Part shown: positions 8,632 through 16,288 of the stretch, piece by piece | Numbering within the stretch: the stretch's first letter is position 1 | Layout: each line of letters opens with the position of its first letter | Source of the DNA: an uncultured Oscillospiraceae bacterium | GTDB taxonomy: Bacteria > Bacillota > Clostridia > Oscillospirales > Oscillospiraceae | Reading direction: 5' to 3' | Length of the DNA stretch: 46,224 bases | NCBI GenBank assembly: GCA_910578575.1 | Contig: CAJTQP010000013.1 | Location: 1-46,224, forward strand | Program-made: the position numbers and the translations under genes | Notes under the pieces: model-generated | The model's database searches: none | What the model saw: only the letters and a program-made list of their open reading frames with translations | What the model was told of the DNA's origin: nothing

Positions 8632-9888
8632 ATGAAACAAGCGCTGTTTTCCAGGGACTTCACCTTGGTGGTCATCGGACAGATCGTCTCCCTCTTTGGC
8701 AACGCCACGGTGCGCTTCGCTCTGCCCCTGTACCTGCTCAGCCAGACCGGCTCTGCCGCCCTCTACGGCGGGGTCACCGCCTGCGCCTTTCTCCCCATGA
8801 TCCTGCTCTCCCCCGTGGGCGGGATCGTGGCGGACCGGGTGAACAAGGGGCGGATGATGGTCCTGCTGGATTTTATCACGGCCTTGCTGCTCCTGGGCTT
8901 CACCCTACTGCTGCGGGGGGAGTGGCTCATTCCTCTGGTGACGGTGACGCTAATGCTCCTCTACGGCATCGCGGGGGCCTATCAACCGGCGGTGCAGGCC
9001 AGCATCCCCGCCCTGGTACCTCCGGAACGGATGGTGGAAGCCAACTCTGTGGTCAATGTTATCAGCTCTCTGGCAGCCTTGGCGGGACCAGCCCTAGGGG
9101 GAATCGTCTACAGTGCCTACGGCTTAAAGCCGGTACTGTGGGTGTGTGTGGTCTGCTTCCTGCTGTCGGCGGGGATGGAACTTTGGATTCAGATCCCCCA
9201 TCAGAAACGCCCCAGGGAACCCCTGTGGGCCATGGTCCGGGGGGATTTTCAGGAGAGCCTCCACCTGATTTGGCGGGAAAAGCCCGCCTTGGGCCAGGTG
9301 CTATTGGTGCTGTGTGCCCTGAATCTCTTCCTCTCTGCCATGCTGATGGTGGGCCTGCCCTACATGATTACCGAAGTGCTGCCCCTGGAGGATAGCTTAG
9401 CGGACCGGCTCTACGGCTTCGCCCAAGGGGCCATGGCAGCTGGGGGATTGGTGGGGGGGATCCTGGCCGGGGTCCTGGCCCAACGGCTGACCTTGGACAA
9501 GGCGGGACGGTTGCTCACCGCCTGCGCCCTGCTGGTGTTCCCCATGGGCTTAGGCTGTGGGTTCCTCCCGTCGGGTCTGGTGAACGACGGCATCCTTACC
9601 GCCGGCTGCTTTGGTATCATGGTCTGTGCCACGCTGCTTACGGTGCAGTTGATGGCCCTGATCCAGCGGGAAACGCCCCAGGACTGTATGGGCAAGGTGA
9701 TCTCCGTGGTGCTCACAGTGGCCATGTGCGCCCAGCCCTTGGGCGCAGCCCTCTACGGGTTCCTCTTTCAGCAATGTCAAGGCTTTGAATTTGTGGTGAT
9801 CCTCTTTGCAGGCTGTGCTTCCCTGGTGATCGCACGCTTTGCGCGGACGGCGTTGCAGCGGCTTACCGCAGGGGAGACAAAGGCATAG
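8632..9888 (+). CDS. MFS efflux transporter (macrolide-efflux-like)
   Basis: A 418-aa major facilitator protein with about twelve membrane segments. The N-terminus (RDFTLVVIGQIVSLFGNATVRFALPLYLLSQTGS), the loop GGIVADRVNKGRMM between helices 2 and 3 and the overall length resemble the Mef/MFS_3 drug exporters. GGAGG at 8620-8624 supports the ATG at 8632; a TTG two codons earlier is possible but would overlap the permease stop. It is the last gene of the TetR-controlled cassette. Two different exporters under one repressor suggests defence against, or export of, one class of amphipathic compound. This is inference. Confidence 0.88.
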   Translation: MKQALFSRDFTLVVIGQIVSLFGNATVRFALPLYLLSQTGSAALYGGVTACAFLPMILLSPVGGIVADRVNKGRMMVLLDFITALLLLGFTLLLRGEWLIPLVTVTLMLLYGIAGAYQPAVQASIPALVPPERMVEANSVVNVISSLAALAGPALGGIVYSAYGLKPVLWVCVVCFLLSAGMELWIQIPHQKRPREPLWAMVRGDFQESLHLIWREKPALGQVLLVLCALNLFLSAMLMVGLPYMITEVLPLEDSLADRLYGFAQGAMAAGGLVGGILAGVLAQRLTLDKAGRLLTACALLVFPMGLGCGFLPSGLVNDGILTAGCFGIMVCATLLTVQLMALIQRETPQDCMGKVISVVLTVAMCAQPLGAALYGFLFQQCQGFEFVVILFAGCASLVIARFARTALQRLTAGETKA

Positions 9889-9892
9889 AATA

Positions 9893-9932
9893 ACGGGACA
9901 CTTCCCTGTTGTGGAGTGTCCCGTCGTGTTTT
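9893..9932 (+). terminator. Terminator of the efflux cassette
   Basis: ACGGGACACT (9893-9902) pairs perfectly with AGTGTCCCGT (9915-9924) across a 12-base loop. The downstream CGTGTTTT is only a modest T-run. It lies immediately after the MFS stop. Confidence 0.75.
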
Positions 9933-9965
9933 CCCCCCTCGGAGCGGGAGGCTTTTTGGGTTGAC

Positions 9966-10478
9966 CTAGGCAGCATTCTGCTCCCCTGACGTTTTCGCCG
10001 GATAGGCCAGGCTCTGCATAAACCCATCCCCCTGGTTGCAGAACACCTCGCCTCCCACCACTTCCTTCTTATACACCAGCAGGCTGGCCCAGATATCCTT
10101 TTGGAGGCCGGGGTAGTTGTTCACCTGGTAGGTGTAGCGCTTCACCGTCTTGCCGGCGTAGGCAGTGAGGTCGAAGCCCTGGTCCTTTTGCAGGGCCAGG
10201 TATTCATCATAGGAGGCGTCGAAGGTTTTGGGGATCAGGACGTCCTCGATGCTAGCGGCCTCCGGGGCCACCAACCAGCCGCAGCTCTCCAGGAAGGAGA
10301 TCCGGTCCTCATTGGTCTTGACCCCCTTAGCGTCCATCTGGGTGATGGAGAGGGCCTCCGTCTCTCGGATGTCCCGCGCCAGACTCAGGCCGGCCCCCAC
10401 AAAGCCGATGGTCAGGGCCAGCATGACGAAACCGGCCACCAGCCGGGCGCGGTGGATCTTTTTCGTAATGATGATCAT
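9966..10478 (-). CDS. DUF4830 domain membrane-anchored protein
   Basis: A 170-aa protein with an N-terminal membrane anchor (residues 10-30, LVAGFVMLALTIGFVGAGLSLA) and an extracytoplasmic domain. The pattern NEDRISFLESCGWLV...IEDVLIPKTFD..YDEYLALQKDQGFDLTAYAGKTVKRYTYQVNNYPG is the hallmark of DUF4830, a Clostridia family of unknown function. I chose the ATG of MIIITKKIHR because GAGGGGAG lies about ten bases upstream and it places the anchor at the N-terminus. The open frame further upstream runs into the divergent pseudouridine synthase and lacks similarity. It is transcribed divergently from that gene, with a 114-base gap. Function unknown. Confidence 0.8.
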   Translation of the reverse strand: MIIITKKIHRARLVAGFVMLALTIGFVGAGLSLARDIRETEALSITQMDAKGVKTNEDRISFLESCGWLVAPEAASIEDVLIPKTFDASYDEYLALQKDQGFDLTAYAGKTVKRYTYQVNNYPGLQKDIWASLLVYKKEVVGGEVFCNQGDGFMQSLAYPAKTSGEQNAA

Positions 10479-10550
10479 AGCAAGCAGCTCCCCTCGCAGA
10501 AAAACACATGGTTGATTCCCCACAACCCTATGTCCTTTCCCAGAAAAATA

Positions 10551-10559
10551 TGCTATACT
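10551..10559 (+). promoter_or_regulatory. Extended -10 promoter of the pseudouridine synthase
   Basis: TGC followed by TATACT (10554-10559) is an extended -10 element 33 bases before the start codon. No good -35 box sits at the usual distance, which fits an extended -10 promoter. Confidence 0.55.
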
Positions 10560-10592
10560 AACAGCCAAAAAGCAAACGAAGGAGAACATACC

Positions 10593-11303
10593 ATGGAACG
10601 CCTGGACAAACGCATCGCCGCCACCGGCCGCTGGTCCCGGAAAGAGGCCAAGGCCTTGGTGAAAAGCGGCCGGGTGAAGGTGGACGGCCAGCGGGCCACC
10701 GACCCGGAGGAAAAAATCCCCGACGATGCCGCCCTTCTGGTGGACGGCCATCTGCTGTCGTCAGAGCGCTACACCTACCTCATGCTCCACAAGCCCCAGG
10801 GGGTGGTCTCCTCCACCCAGGACCCCAGGGAGCCCACGGTGCTGGGCCTCCTGCCGCCCCACCTGCGCAAGCTGGGGCTCTTCCCCGTGGGACGCTTGGA
10901 CAAGGACGCCGAGGGTCTGCTGCTCCTCACCAACGACGGCCCCCTGGCCCACCGCCTTCTGGCCCCCGGCAAGCACGTGGACAAGTGTTACTATGTGGAA
11001 GTGGCGGGAGAGCTGGACGAAACCGACCAACAGGCCCTGGCTGAGGGCATCCAGCTCAAGGACGGCACCCGCTGCCGCCCCGCCTGCCTGGAGCGGCTCC
11101 CGGCGGGGAACCAGGCCTTAGTGACCATCCAGGAGGGGAAATACCACCAGGTGAAGCGGATGCTGGCAGCCTGCGGAAAGCCCGTGAACTATTTGAAACG
11201 CCTGACCATGGGCCCCCTGGAGCTGGACCCAAGCCTGCCGCCGGGGGCCTGGCGGCCCTTGACAGAGAAGGAATTGGCGGCCCTGGAGGCATTGCGGAAA
11301 TAA
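10593..11303 (+). CDS. rsuA: RsuA/RluB-family rRNA pseudouridine synthase
   Basis: This enzyme isomerises a specific uridine in rRNA to pseudouridine. The 236-aa product has an N-terminal S4 RNA-binding domain (MERLDKRIAATGRWSRKEAKALVKSGRVKVDG, 1-32) and the catalytic domain with GRLDKDAEGLLLLTNDG (Asp103 is the predicted catalytic residue). The C-terminal EGKYHQVKRMLAACG motif is typical of RsuA-type enzymes. The ATG follows GAAGGAG. A reading frame extends upstream but overlaps the divergent DUF4830 gene and its promoter and is not conserved. Length and S4 domain fit RsuA (16S U516), although RluB/RluE-like 23S targets cannot be excluded from sequence alone. Confidence 0.9.
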   Translation: MERLDKRIAATGRWSRKEAKALVKSGRVKVDGQRATDPEEKIPDDAALLVDGHLLSSERYTYLMLHKPQGVVSSTQDPREPTVLGLLPPHLRKLGLFPVGRLDKDAEGLLLLTNDGPLAHRLLAPGKHVDKCYYVEVAGELDETDQQALAEGIQLKDGTRCRPACLERLPAGNQALVTIQEGKYHQVKRMLAACGKPVNYLKRLTMGPLELDPSLPPGAWRPLTEKELAALEALRK

Positions 11304-11339
11304 ATTCGGCAATTTCCACAAAGATTCAGGAGAAAGGGA

Positions 11340-11368
11340 TTGAAATCACCTGGAAAATCAGGTATAAT
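11340..11368 (+). promoter_or_regulatory. Promoter of the PucR-type regulator and ftsEX unit
   Basis: TTGAAA (11340-11345) and TATAAT (11363-11368) are separated by 17 bases. Transcription should start near 11375, leaving a leader of about 140 bases before the ATG at 11519. Confidence 0.82.
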
Positions 11369-11518
11369 AGCTCACAAGTATCATGATCGTGCAACAGCGG
11401 CTGTCCCGTGTGTGGAAAACTCACGCCCTATGGGGAACGCGACCTGACCCGATGCGCGGACCATGGCAGGCAAACAGCCTGGGGACAATATGAGAGCCGA
11501 AAAGAGGAGGAGACGACC

Positions 11519-12610
11519 ATGTCCAGCAGAATATTCCAGAGCATCGTACTTCAAATGAAAGAGTGTACGGACCGCGTCATCGGCGTCATTGACGACCAGG
11601 GGACGGTGGTCTCCTGCAACCATTTGGCCTGGATCGGAGAAAAATGGGAGGGTGCCGCTGCCGCCCTGAACGCCATTGAATCCACAGCGGTGACCTATGG
11701 GGACAAGACCTTTAAGCCCCTGGCCAACCGCAGCGCCCGCTTCGACTACGCCGCCTTTGCCCAGGGCAGTGATGAGCAGGCCAAGCTCATCTGCTCCATG
11801 GTGACAGTGGCCCTGAACAGTGCCAAGGCATACTATGAGGAGAAGCACGACAAGACGGCCTTTGTCAAGAGCATCATCTCCGACAATATCCTCCTGGGGG
11901 ATATCTATGTCCGGGCCAAGGAGTTGCACTTTGCCTCCGAAGCCCAGCGGGCGGTGTTCCTGGTGCGGCAGATGGGTTCGGCGGAGATCGCCGCGGTGGA
12001 CGTGGTGCAGAACATGTTCTCCGAGAGCCAGGAGGACTTTGTCATCTCCATCAGCGAGAGCGACATCGTGGTCATCAAGATGCTGGGGGAGAACGCCGAC
12101 AGCAAGGAAATTTACCGCATCGCCAAGAACATCGAGAGCAACCTGGCCCAGACCCTGAAGATCAAGACCACCATCGGCATCGGTACCGTGGTGGGCCACA
12201 TCCGGGATCTAGCGCGGGCCTATAAGGAGGCCGGGGTGGCCATCGACGTGGGCAAGGTCTTTGACACGGAGAAGACCATCATCAACTATGAGAACCTGGG
12301 CATCGGCCGGCTGATCTATCAGCTCCCCACGGTGATGTGCGAGATGTTCCTCCAGGAGGTTTTTAAGAAGAACCCCATCGACGCCCTGGACCAGGAGACT
12401 CTGTTCACCATCAACAAGTTCTTTGAGAACAACTTGAACGTCTCCGAGACCGCCCGGAAACTCTTTGTCCACCGCAATACCCTGGTGTACCGGCTGGAGA
12501 AGATCAAAAAGCTCACAGGTCTGGACCTGCGGGAGTTCGACGACGCCATCACCTTCAAGGTGGCCCTGATGGTGAAAAAATACCTGGTCTCCCGTGGCAT
12601 TGAGTCCTGA
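11519..12610 (+). CDS. PucR/CdaR-type helix-turn-helix regulator
   Basis: A 363-aa protein whose C-terminus (FFENNLNVSETARKLFVHRNTLVYRLEKIKKLTGLDLREFDDAITFKVAL) is the HTH_30 DNA-binding domain of the PucR/CdaR family. The middle resembles the GGDEF-like CdaR domain and the N-terminal 100 residues form an uncharacterised sensor-like domain. AGAGGAGGAG before 11519 fixes the start. It lies 29 bases before ftsE and shares its promoter, an arrangement that hints at a role linked to division or envelope state. The effector is unknown, and a sugar-diacid sensor like E. coli CdaR is not implied. The in-frame codons upstream of the ATG are discussed among the findings. Confidence 0.82.
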   Translation: MSSRIFQSIVLQMKECTDRVIGVIDDQGTVVSCNHLAWIGEKWEGAAAALNAIESTAVTYGDKTFKPLANRSARFDYAAFAQGSDEQAKLICSMVTVALNSAKAYYEEKHDKTAFVKSIISDNILLGDIYVRAKELHFASEAQRAVFLVRQMGSAEIAAVDVVQNMFSESQEDFVISISESDIVVIKMLGENADSKEIYRIAKNIESNLAQTLKIKTTIGIGTVVGHIRDLARAYKEAGVAIDVGKVFDTEKTIINYENLGIGRLIYQLPTVMCEMFLQEVFKKNPIDALDQETLFTINKFFENNLNVSETARKLFVHRNTLVYRLEKIKKLTGLDLREFDDAITFKVALMVKKYLVSRGIES

Positions 12611-12639
12611 GAGAACCACCGTATAAGGAGTGTTACCTT

Positions 12640-13326
12640 TTGATTCGCCTGACAGATGTATATAAACAATATGAAAATGGGACGAAAGCCCTGAAAGGGG
12701 TGCGGCTGGAAATCGCCGACGGCGACTTCGTCTTTTTGGTGGGCCGCTCCGGTTCGGGGAAGTCCACCATCGTCAAGCTCATCACCGGGGAGATCCAAGC
12801 CACCGCTGGGCGGCTGATGGTCAACGGCTATAACCTGCGGGATATCAGCCAAAAACAGATCCCCCTGATGCGCCGCACCCTGGGGGTGGTGTTCCAGGAC
12901 TTCCGCCTCATCGAAAAAAAGACCGTCAGCGAGAACCTGGAAGTGGTCATGCGAGCTGTGGGGGCCACCCCCAAGGAGATCCAGCGCCGCATCCCCTATA
13001 TCCTGGGTCTGGTGGACCTGAGCGAAAAGGGCCACCGTTACCCCAACCAGCTCTCCGGGGGAGAGCAGCAGCGTGTGGCCATTGCCCGTGCTCTGGCAAA
13101 TAATCCCAGTGTTATCATTGCCGACGAGCCCACGGGGAACCTGGACCCGGCCCGTTCCCTGGAGATCATGTCGCTGCTGGTGAAAATCAACAGCATGGGC
13201 ACCACCGTCCTGGTGGTGACCCACGAGCGGGAACTGGTCAACCGTTTCGACAAGCGAGTGGTGGCCATTGAGAATGGCCGGATCATCAGCGATGCTGCGG
13301 GAGGGTATTACAACAATGGGCGATAA
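12640..13326 (+). CDS. ftsE: Cell division ABC ATPase FtsE
   Basis: FtsE is the cytoplasmic ATPase of the FtsEX complex. It transmits divisome or cell-cycle state through FtsX to peptidoglycan hydrolases outside the membrane. The 228-aa product has Walker A GRSGSGKST (35-43), signature LSGGEQQRVAIARAL, Walker B VIIADEPTGNLDP and the FtsE-like start MIRLTDVYKQYENGTKALKGV. The start is TTG, placed 9 bases after AAGGAG; no ATG fits the conserved N-terminus. The end overlaps ftsX by 11 bases. Confidence 0.95.
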   Translation: MIRLTDVYKQYENGTKALKGVRLEIADGDFVFLVGRSGSGKSTIVKLITGEIQATAGRLMVNGYNLRDISQKQIPLMRRTLGVVFQDFRLIEKKTVSENLEVVMRAVGATPKEIQRRIPYILGLVDLSEKGHRYPNQLSGGEQQRVAIARALANNPSVIIADEPTGNLDPARSLEIMSLLVKINSMGTTVLVVTHERELVNRFDKRVVAIENGRIISDAAGGYYNNGR

Positions 13327-14206
13327 TCAATTTTGGTATCATTTTAAGGATGGCTTTCGGAGCATCTTTGCCCATGGGCTGATGTCCTTTGCCTCGGTGT
13401 GTATGATCCTGGCCTGTCTGCTAATCATGGGCTCTTTTTCCCTGGTGGCAGTGAACCTGAGCCACATGTTCCGGGAGCTGGAGGAGGAGAACCAGTTTTT
13501 GGCCTACGTGGATGAGAACTATGACGAACAGTCGGCCCGTGCCCTCCAGCCCCGTTTGGAGGGGATCAACAACGTGGCCAGCGTCACCTTTATGAGCCGG
13601 TCTGAGGCCATGGCGAACTTTAAGGAGACCCTGGATGGCCGGCAGGACCTCTTCCGGGACGCCCCGGACAGCGTCCTGCGGGACCGCTTCATCATCCATG
13701 TGGTGGATATTGAGGCCATGAGCGAGACCGTGGAGCAGGTGGAGCAGGTCACTGGCATTGCCGATGTCCAGGCCTCCCTAGAGGTGGCCGACGGCTTTAT
13801 GATGATCCGCAACGTGGCCGGGGGCGTAGCCATTATCCTGGCGGCGACCCTGGTGCTGGTGTCTGTGTTCATCATCTCCAACACCGTAAAAATCGCCACC
13901 TTTACCCGGCGGGAGGAGATCGCCGTGCTGCGTATGTGCGGCGCCAGCAACTGGTTCATCCGCTGGCCCTTCCTGGTGGAGGGTGTTCTGCTGGGGCTTG
14001 TGGGGGCAGTATTGGCCTACTTGGCCCAGTGGGGGGTCTATGGGCTCATCCAGCGGGCCATGGAGAACAGCGGCATCCTCTCCATCATCACCACTGTGCC
14101 CTTCTCGGAGCTGGCGGTTTCTGTGCTGCTGGTGTTCCTGCTGGTGGGCTTTGCCATCGGTGCCGGGGGCTCTGCCCTGGCGATCCGGAAATTCCTAAAA
14201 GTGTAA
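13316..14206 (+). CDS. ftsX: Cell division permease-like protein FtsX
   Basis: The membrane partner of FtsE, 296 aa. It has a first membrane helix near residues 22-45 and a roughly 130-residue extracellular loop containing the FtsX extracellular domain. Three more helices follow, with the FtsX family motif FTRREEIAVLRMCGASNWFIRWPF between helices 2 and 3. The ATG at 13316 lies inside the end of ftsE and gives the usual short cytoplasmic N-terminus (MGDNQFWYHFKDGFRSI). The partner hydrolase (PcsB/CwlO/EnvC type) often found directly downstream is not present here; a very short membrane peptide follows instead. Confidence 0.95.
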   Translation: MGDNQFWYHFKDGFRSIFAHGLMSFASVCMILACLLIMGSFSLVAVNLSHMFRELEEENQFLAYVDENYDEQSARALQPRLEGINNVASVTFMSRSEAMANFKETLDGRQDLFRDAPDSVLRDRFIIHVVDIEAMSETVEQVEQVTGIADVQASLEVADGFMMIRNVAGGVAIILAATLVLVSVFIISNTVKIATFTRREEIAVLRMCGASNWFIRWPFLVEGVLLGLVGAVLAYLAQWGVYGLIQRAMENSGILSIITTVPFSELAVSVLLVFLLVGFAIGAGGSALAIRKFLKV

Positions 14207-14219
14207 GGGGGCGGATGAG

Positions 14220-14339
14220 ATGAGCGGAAAGAAAGGACGGGACCCCATGCGCTTCCAGAAGCGGGTGGCTGCTGTGGTGGCAGTGATCCTGTGCCTGTCC
14301 CTGGTGTTGGGCCTGGTGGCAGGGATGCTTGCCTATTGA
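14220..14339 (+). CDS. Small membrane peptide between ftsX and ctp
   Basis: A 39-codon frame, with a basic N-terminus (MSGKKGRDPMRFQKR) followed by a single hydrophobic helix (VAAVVAVILCLSLVLGLVAGMLAY) ending at a TGA. The start lies 13 bases after the ftsX stop and GGGGGCGGATGAG provides a plausible ribosome-binding site. It resembles a bare signal-anchor segment. It may be a true small membrane protein of the FtsEX unit or the remnant of a secreted hydrolase such as PcsB/EnvC that often occupies this position. The sequence after the stop runs straight into a terminator-like hairpin, so little of a longer gene remains. Confidence 0.5.
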   Translation: MSGKKGRDPMRFQKRVAAVVAVILCLSLVLGLVAGMLAY

Positions 14340-14347
14340 CAAACAAG

Positions 14348-14380
14348 AGCAGCGGCACGGAGACGGGCCGCTGCTTTTTC
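14348..14380 (+). terminator. Terminator or attenuator before ctp
   Basis: AGCAGCGGC (14348-14356) pairs with GCCGCTGCT (14367-14375), followed by TTTTC. It sits in the 56-base gap between the small peptide and the Ctp protease and would reduce read-through from ftsEX. Confidence 0.7.
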
Positions 14381-14395
14381 GTGGGGAGGAACAGT

Positions 14396-15568
14396 ATGAA
14401 TAAGAAAACCAAGGGCCGCCTGGAATTGGCGCTGATCTGTGTGCTGTGTGTGGCACTGGGGGTGCTGGGCACGCTGTTTATCGCAAGGGCAAGGCTTGGG
14501 GTGGACGGCATAGCCCTGCTCCAGGCCAAGCACGCCATCGAAACACGTTTCGTGGGGGAGTATGACCGGGAGGCCCAGATGGATGCCGTTTTGGAGGCCA
14601 TGGTGGATGCCCTGGGGGACGAGTGGTCCTACTATATGACGCAGGAACAGTACCAGGCCAGCCGCGCCCGCTCCCAGGGGCGCTATGTGGGCATTGGCAT
14701 CACCATAGACCGGGAGCAGAGAGATGGCATCCACATCGACGCTGTCACCCCCGATAGTCCTGCCCAGGAGGCAGGGGTCCAAGCGGGGGAGATCATCCGC
14801 GCCGTGGCGGGGGAGAACGTAACCCCGGAGACCTGGCAGGCCTGTGTGGAGGCCATCAGAGGGGAGGAGGACAGCAGCCTGACCCTGGAGATCCAGGGGG
14901 CGGACGGGAGCCTGCGCCAGGTGGAGCTGGTGCGCAAAAGCCTCCAGAGCCAGTTGGTCAGCTATGAAATGCTGCCGGACCAGATCGGCTTGCTCCAGGT
15001 GGCAAGGTTTTCCAAGGGGACCTCGGAGCAGCTGCGCCAGGGCCTGGAAGAGCTGACCCAGGAGGGAGCCCAGGGCTTGATCTTGGACCTGCGTTACAAT
15101 CCCGGCGGCCGGGTGGATGAGATGACCGCGGTGCTGGACCAGTTCCTTCCGGAGGGGCCGGTGATCCTTGCCAGGGACGCCAAGGGGCATGAGGAGATGA
15201 CGTACTCCAATGCCGCCTGCACGCAGCTGCCCCTGGTGGTGCTGGTGAACCGGGAGAGCTATAGCGCGGCGGAGTTCACGGCGGCGCTGCTCCAGGAGAA
15301 CAGCCGGGCCACGGTGGTGGGTACCCAGACCTATGGAAAGGGCTATGCCCAGCAGAGCATGAAGCTGTACAACGGCAGCGCCATACATATCTCCATCTCC
15401 TGCTATTACCTGCCCAGTGGCCGCTCCCTGGCGGGCACGGGGATCACCCCGGACGTGGTGCGCCCCCTCAGCCAGGAGGACGGGCAGCGGCTCCAGTCTG
15501 GGGAGCTGCCCCACAAGGAGGATGCCCAGCTCCAGGCGGCCCTGGCGGTGCTGCTGGATGGGGCGTGA
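14396..15568 (+). CDS. ctpA: Carboxy-terminal processing protease (S41A, PDZ)
   Basis: A 390-aa extracytoplasmic serine protease anchored by residues 8-30. A PDZ domain (about 97-170, YVGIGITIDREQ...GVQAGEIIRAVAGENV) precedes the protease core. LILDLRYNPGGRVDEM (228-243), Ser290 in ESYSAAEF and Lys315 in TYGKG are spaced 25 residues apart, exactly as the catalytic Ser-Lys pair of Prc/CtpA, with Gln319 completing the motif. The ATG follows GGGGAGG. Such proteases commonly follow ftsEX in Clostridia, where they are thought to trim envelope proteins. Unlike the S41 protein at 5090-6382, it keeps every catalytic residue. Confidence 0.92.
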   Translation: MNKKTKGRLELALICVLCVALGVLGTLFIARARLGVDGIALLQAKHAIETRFVGEYDREAQMDAVLEAMVDALGDEWSYYMTQEQYQASRARSQGRYVGIGITIDREQRDGIHIDAVTPDSPAQEAGVQAGEIIRAVAGENVTPETWQACVEAIRGEEDSSLTLEIQGADGSLRQVELVRKSLQSQLVSYEMLPDQIGLLQVARFSKGTSEQLRQGLEELTQEGAQGLILDLRYNPGGRVDEMTAVLDQFLPEGPVILARDAKGHEEMTYSNAACTQLPLVVLVNRESYSAAEFTAALLQENSRATVVGTQTYGKGYAQQSMKLYNGSAIHISISCYYLPSGRSLAGTGITPDVVRPLSQEDGQRLQSGELPHKEDAQLQAALAVLLDGA

Positions 15569-15581
15569 AAATAAAATTGGG

Positions 15582-15625
15582 AAACGCTCTGGACAGGGGA
15601 AACCCCTGGACCAGAGCGTTTTTTT
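15582..15625 (+). terminator. Strong terminator after ctp
   Basis: AAACGCTCTGG (15582-15592) pairs with CCAGAGCGTTT (15611-15621). Inside lies a second stem CAGGGG/CCCCTG (15594-15599 with 15603-15608) with an AAA loop. The arm ends in a run of seven T residues (15619-15625). Confidence 0.9.
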
Positions 15626-15669
15626 CGGGAAAAACCGGGGGAGAAGGGTCGAAGGGCCCCTTCCCGCAC

Positions 15670-15698
15670 TTGACAGACCGGAATAAAGTACCTATAAT
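15670..15698 (+). promoter_or_regulatory. Consensus promoter of greA-lysS
   Basis: TTGACA (15670-15675) and TATAAT (15693-15698) are spaced by 17 bases, a perfect sigma-A promoter. A leader of about 90 bases precedes greA. I see no T-box or other riboswitch in it. Confidence 0.9.
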
Positions 15699-15794
15699 AC
15701 TTAAACGTATAACTAAATTTGTCATTTATATTTTTATATGTGTAGATGGAAACCTGCGAGGCATGATGCCCGCGACGAGGAAAGGTGCGTGACC

Positions 15795-16268
15795 ATGGCA
15801 AAGGAATATAGACTCAGCCCGGAGCGGCTGGAAGAGCTGAAAGAGGAACAGGTCTATTTGAAGACCGTGCGGGAAAAGGAAGTGGCAGACCTCATCAAGG
15901 AGGCCCGCTCCTTCGGGGACCTGTCGGAGAACAGCGAGTACGACGAGGCCAAAAACGAACAGGGCAAGCTCTACTCCCGCATTGCGGAGCTGGACGAGAT
16001 CTTGTCCAACTATGTCCTCATCACCGACGAGGAAAAGAACATGGATATCGTCCATGTGGGCAACACCGTCACCGTGGAGGATTTGGAGTTTGACGAAAAA
16101 CTCACCTATCAGGTGGTGGGCTCCCAGGAGGCCGACCCCATGAACGGACGCATCTCCGAGGAATCCCCCTTCGGCAAGGCCCTCCTGGGCCGGAAGGCCG
16201 GAGAGGACGTGGTGGTGGAGGCCCCGGAGGGCAGCATCCACTATAAGATCCTGGAGATCCACAGATAA
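15795..16268 (+). CDS. greA: Transcription elongation factor GreA
   Basis: GreA enters the RNA polymerase secondary channel and stimulates cleavage of backtracked RNA. The 157-aa product has the N-terminal coiled coil with the acidic tip region (LIKEARSFGDLSENSEYDEAKNEQ, the classic GreA signature) and the C-terminal FKBP-like domain ending EESPFGKALLGRKAGEDVVVEAPEGSIHYKILEI. The ATG at 15795 starts MAKEYRLSPERLEEL. The frame is open further upstream, but that part includes leader sequence. It lies 20 bases before lysS, a common Clostridia pairing. Confidence 0.95.
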   Translation: MAKEYRLSPERLEELKEEQVYLKTVREKEVADLIKEARSFGDLSENSEYDEAKNEQGKLYSRIAELDEILSNYVLITDEEKNMDIVHVGNTVTVEDLEFDEKLTYQVVGSQEADPMNGRISEESPFGKALLGRKAGEDVVVEAPEGSIHYKILEIHR

Positions 16269-16288
16269 TAGAGAAACGGGGAAGAAGC

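Noticed and set aside
15699..15794. T-box or other riboswitch in the greA-lysS leader
   Set aside because: The leader is only about 90 bases and shows no T-box sequence, specifier stem or terminator/antiterminator pair.
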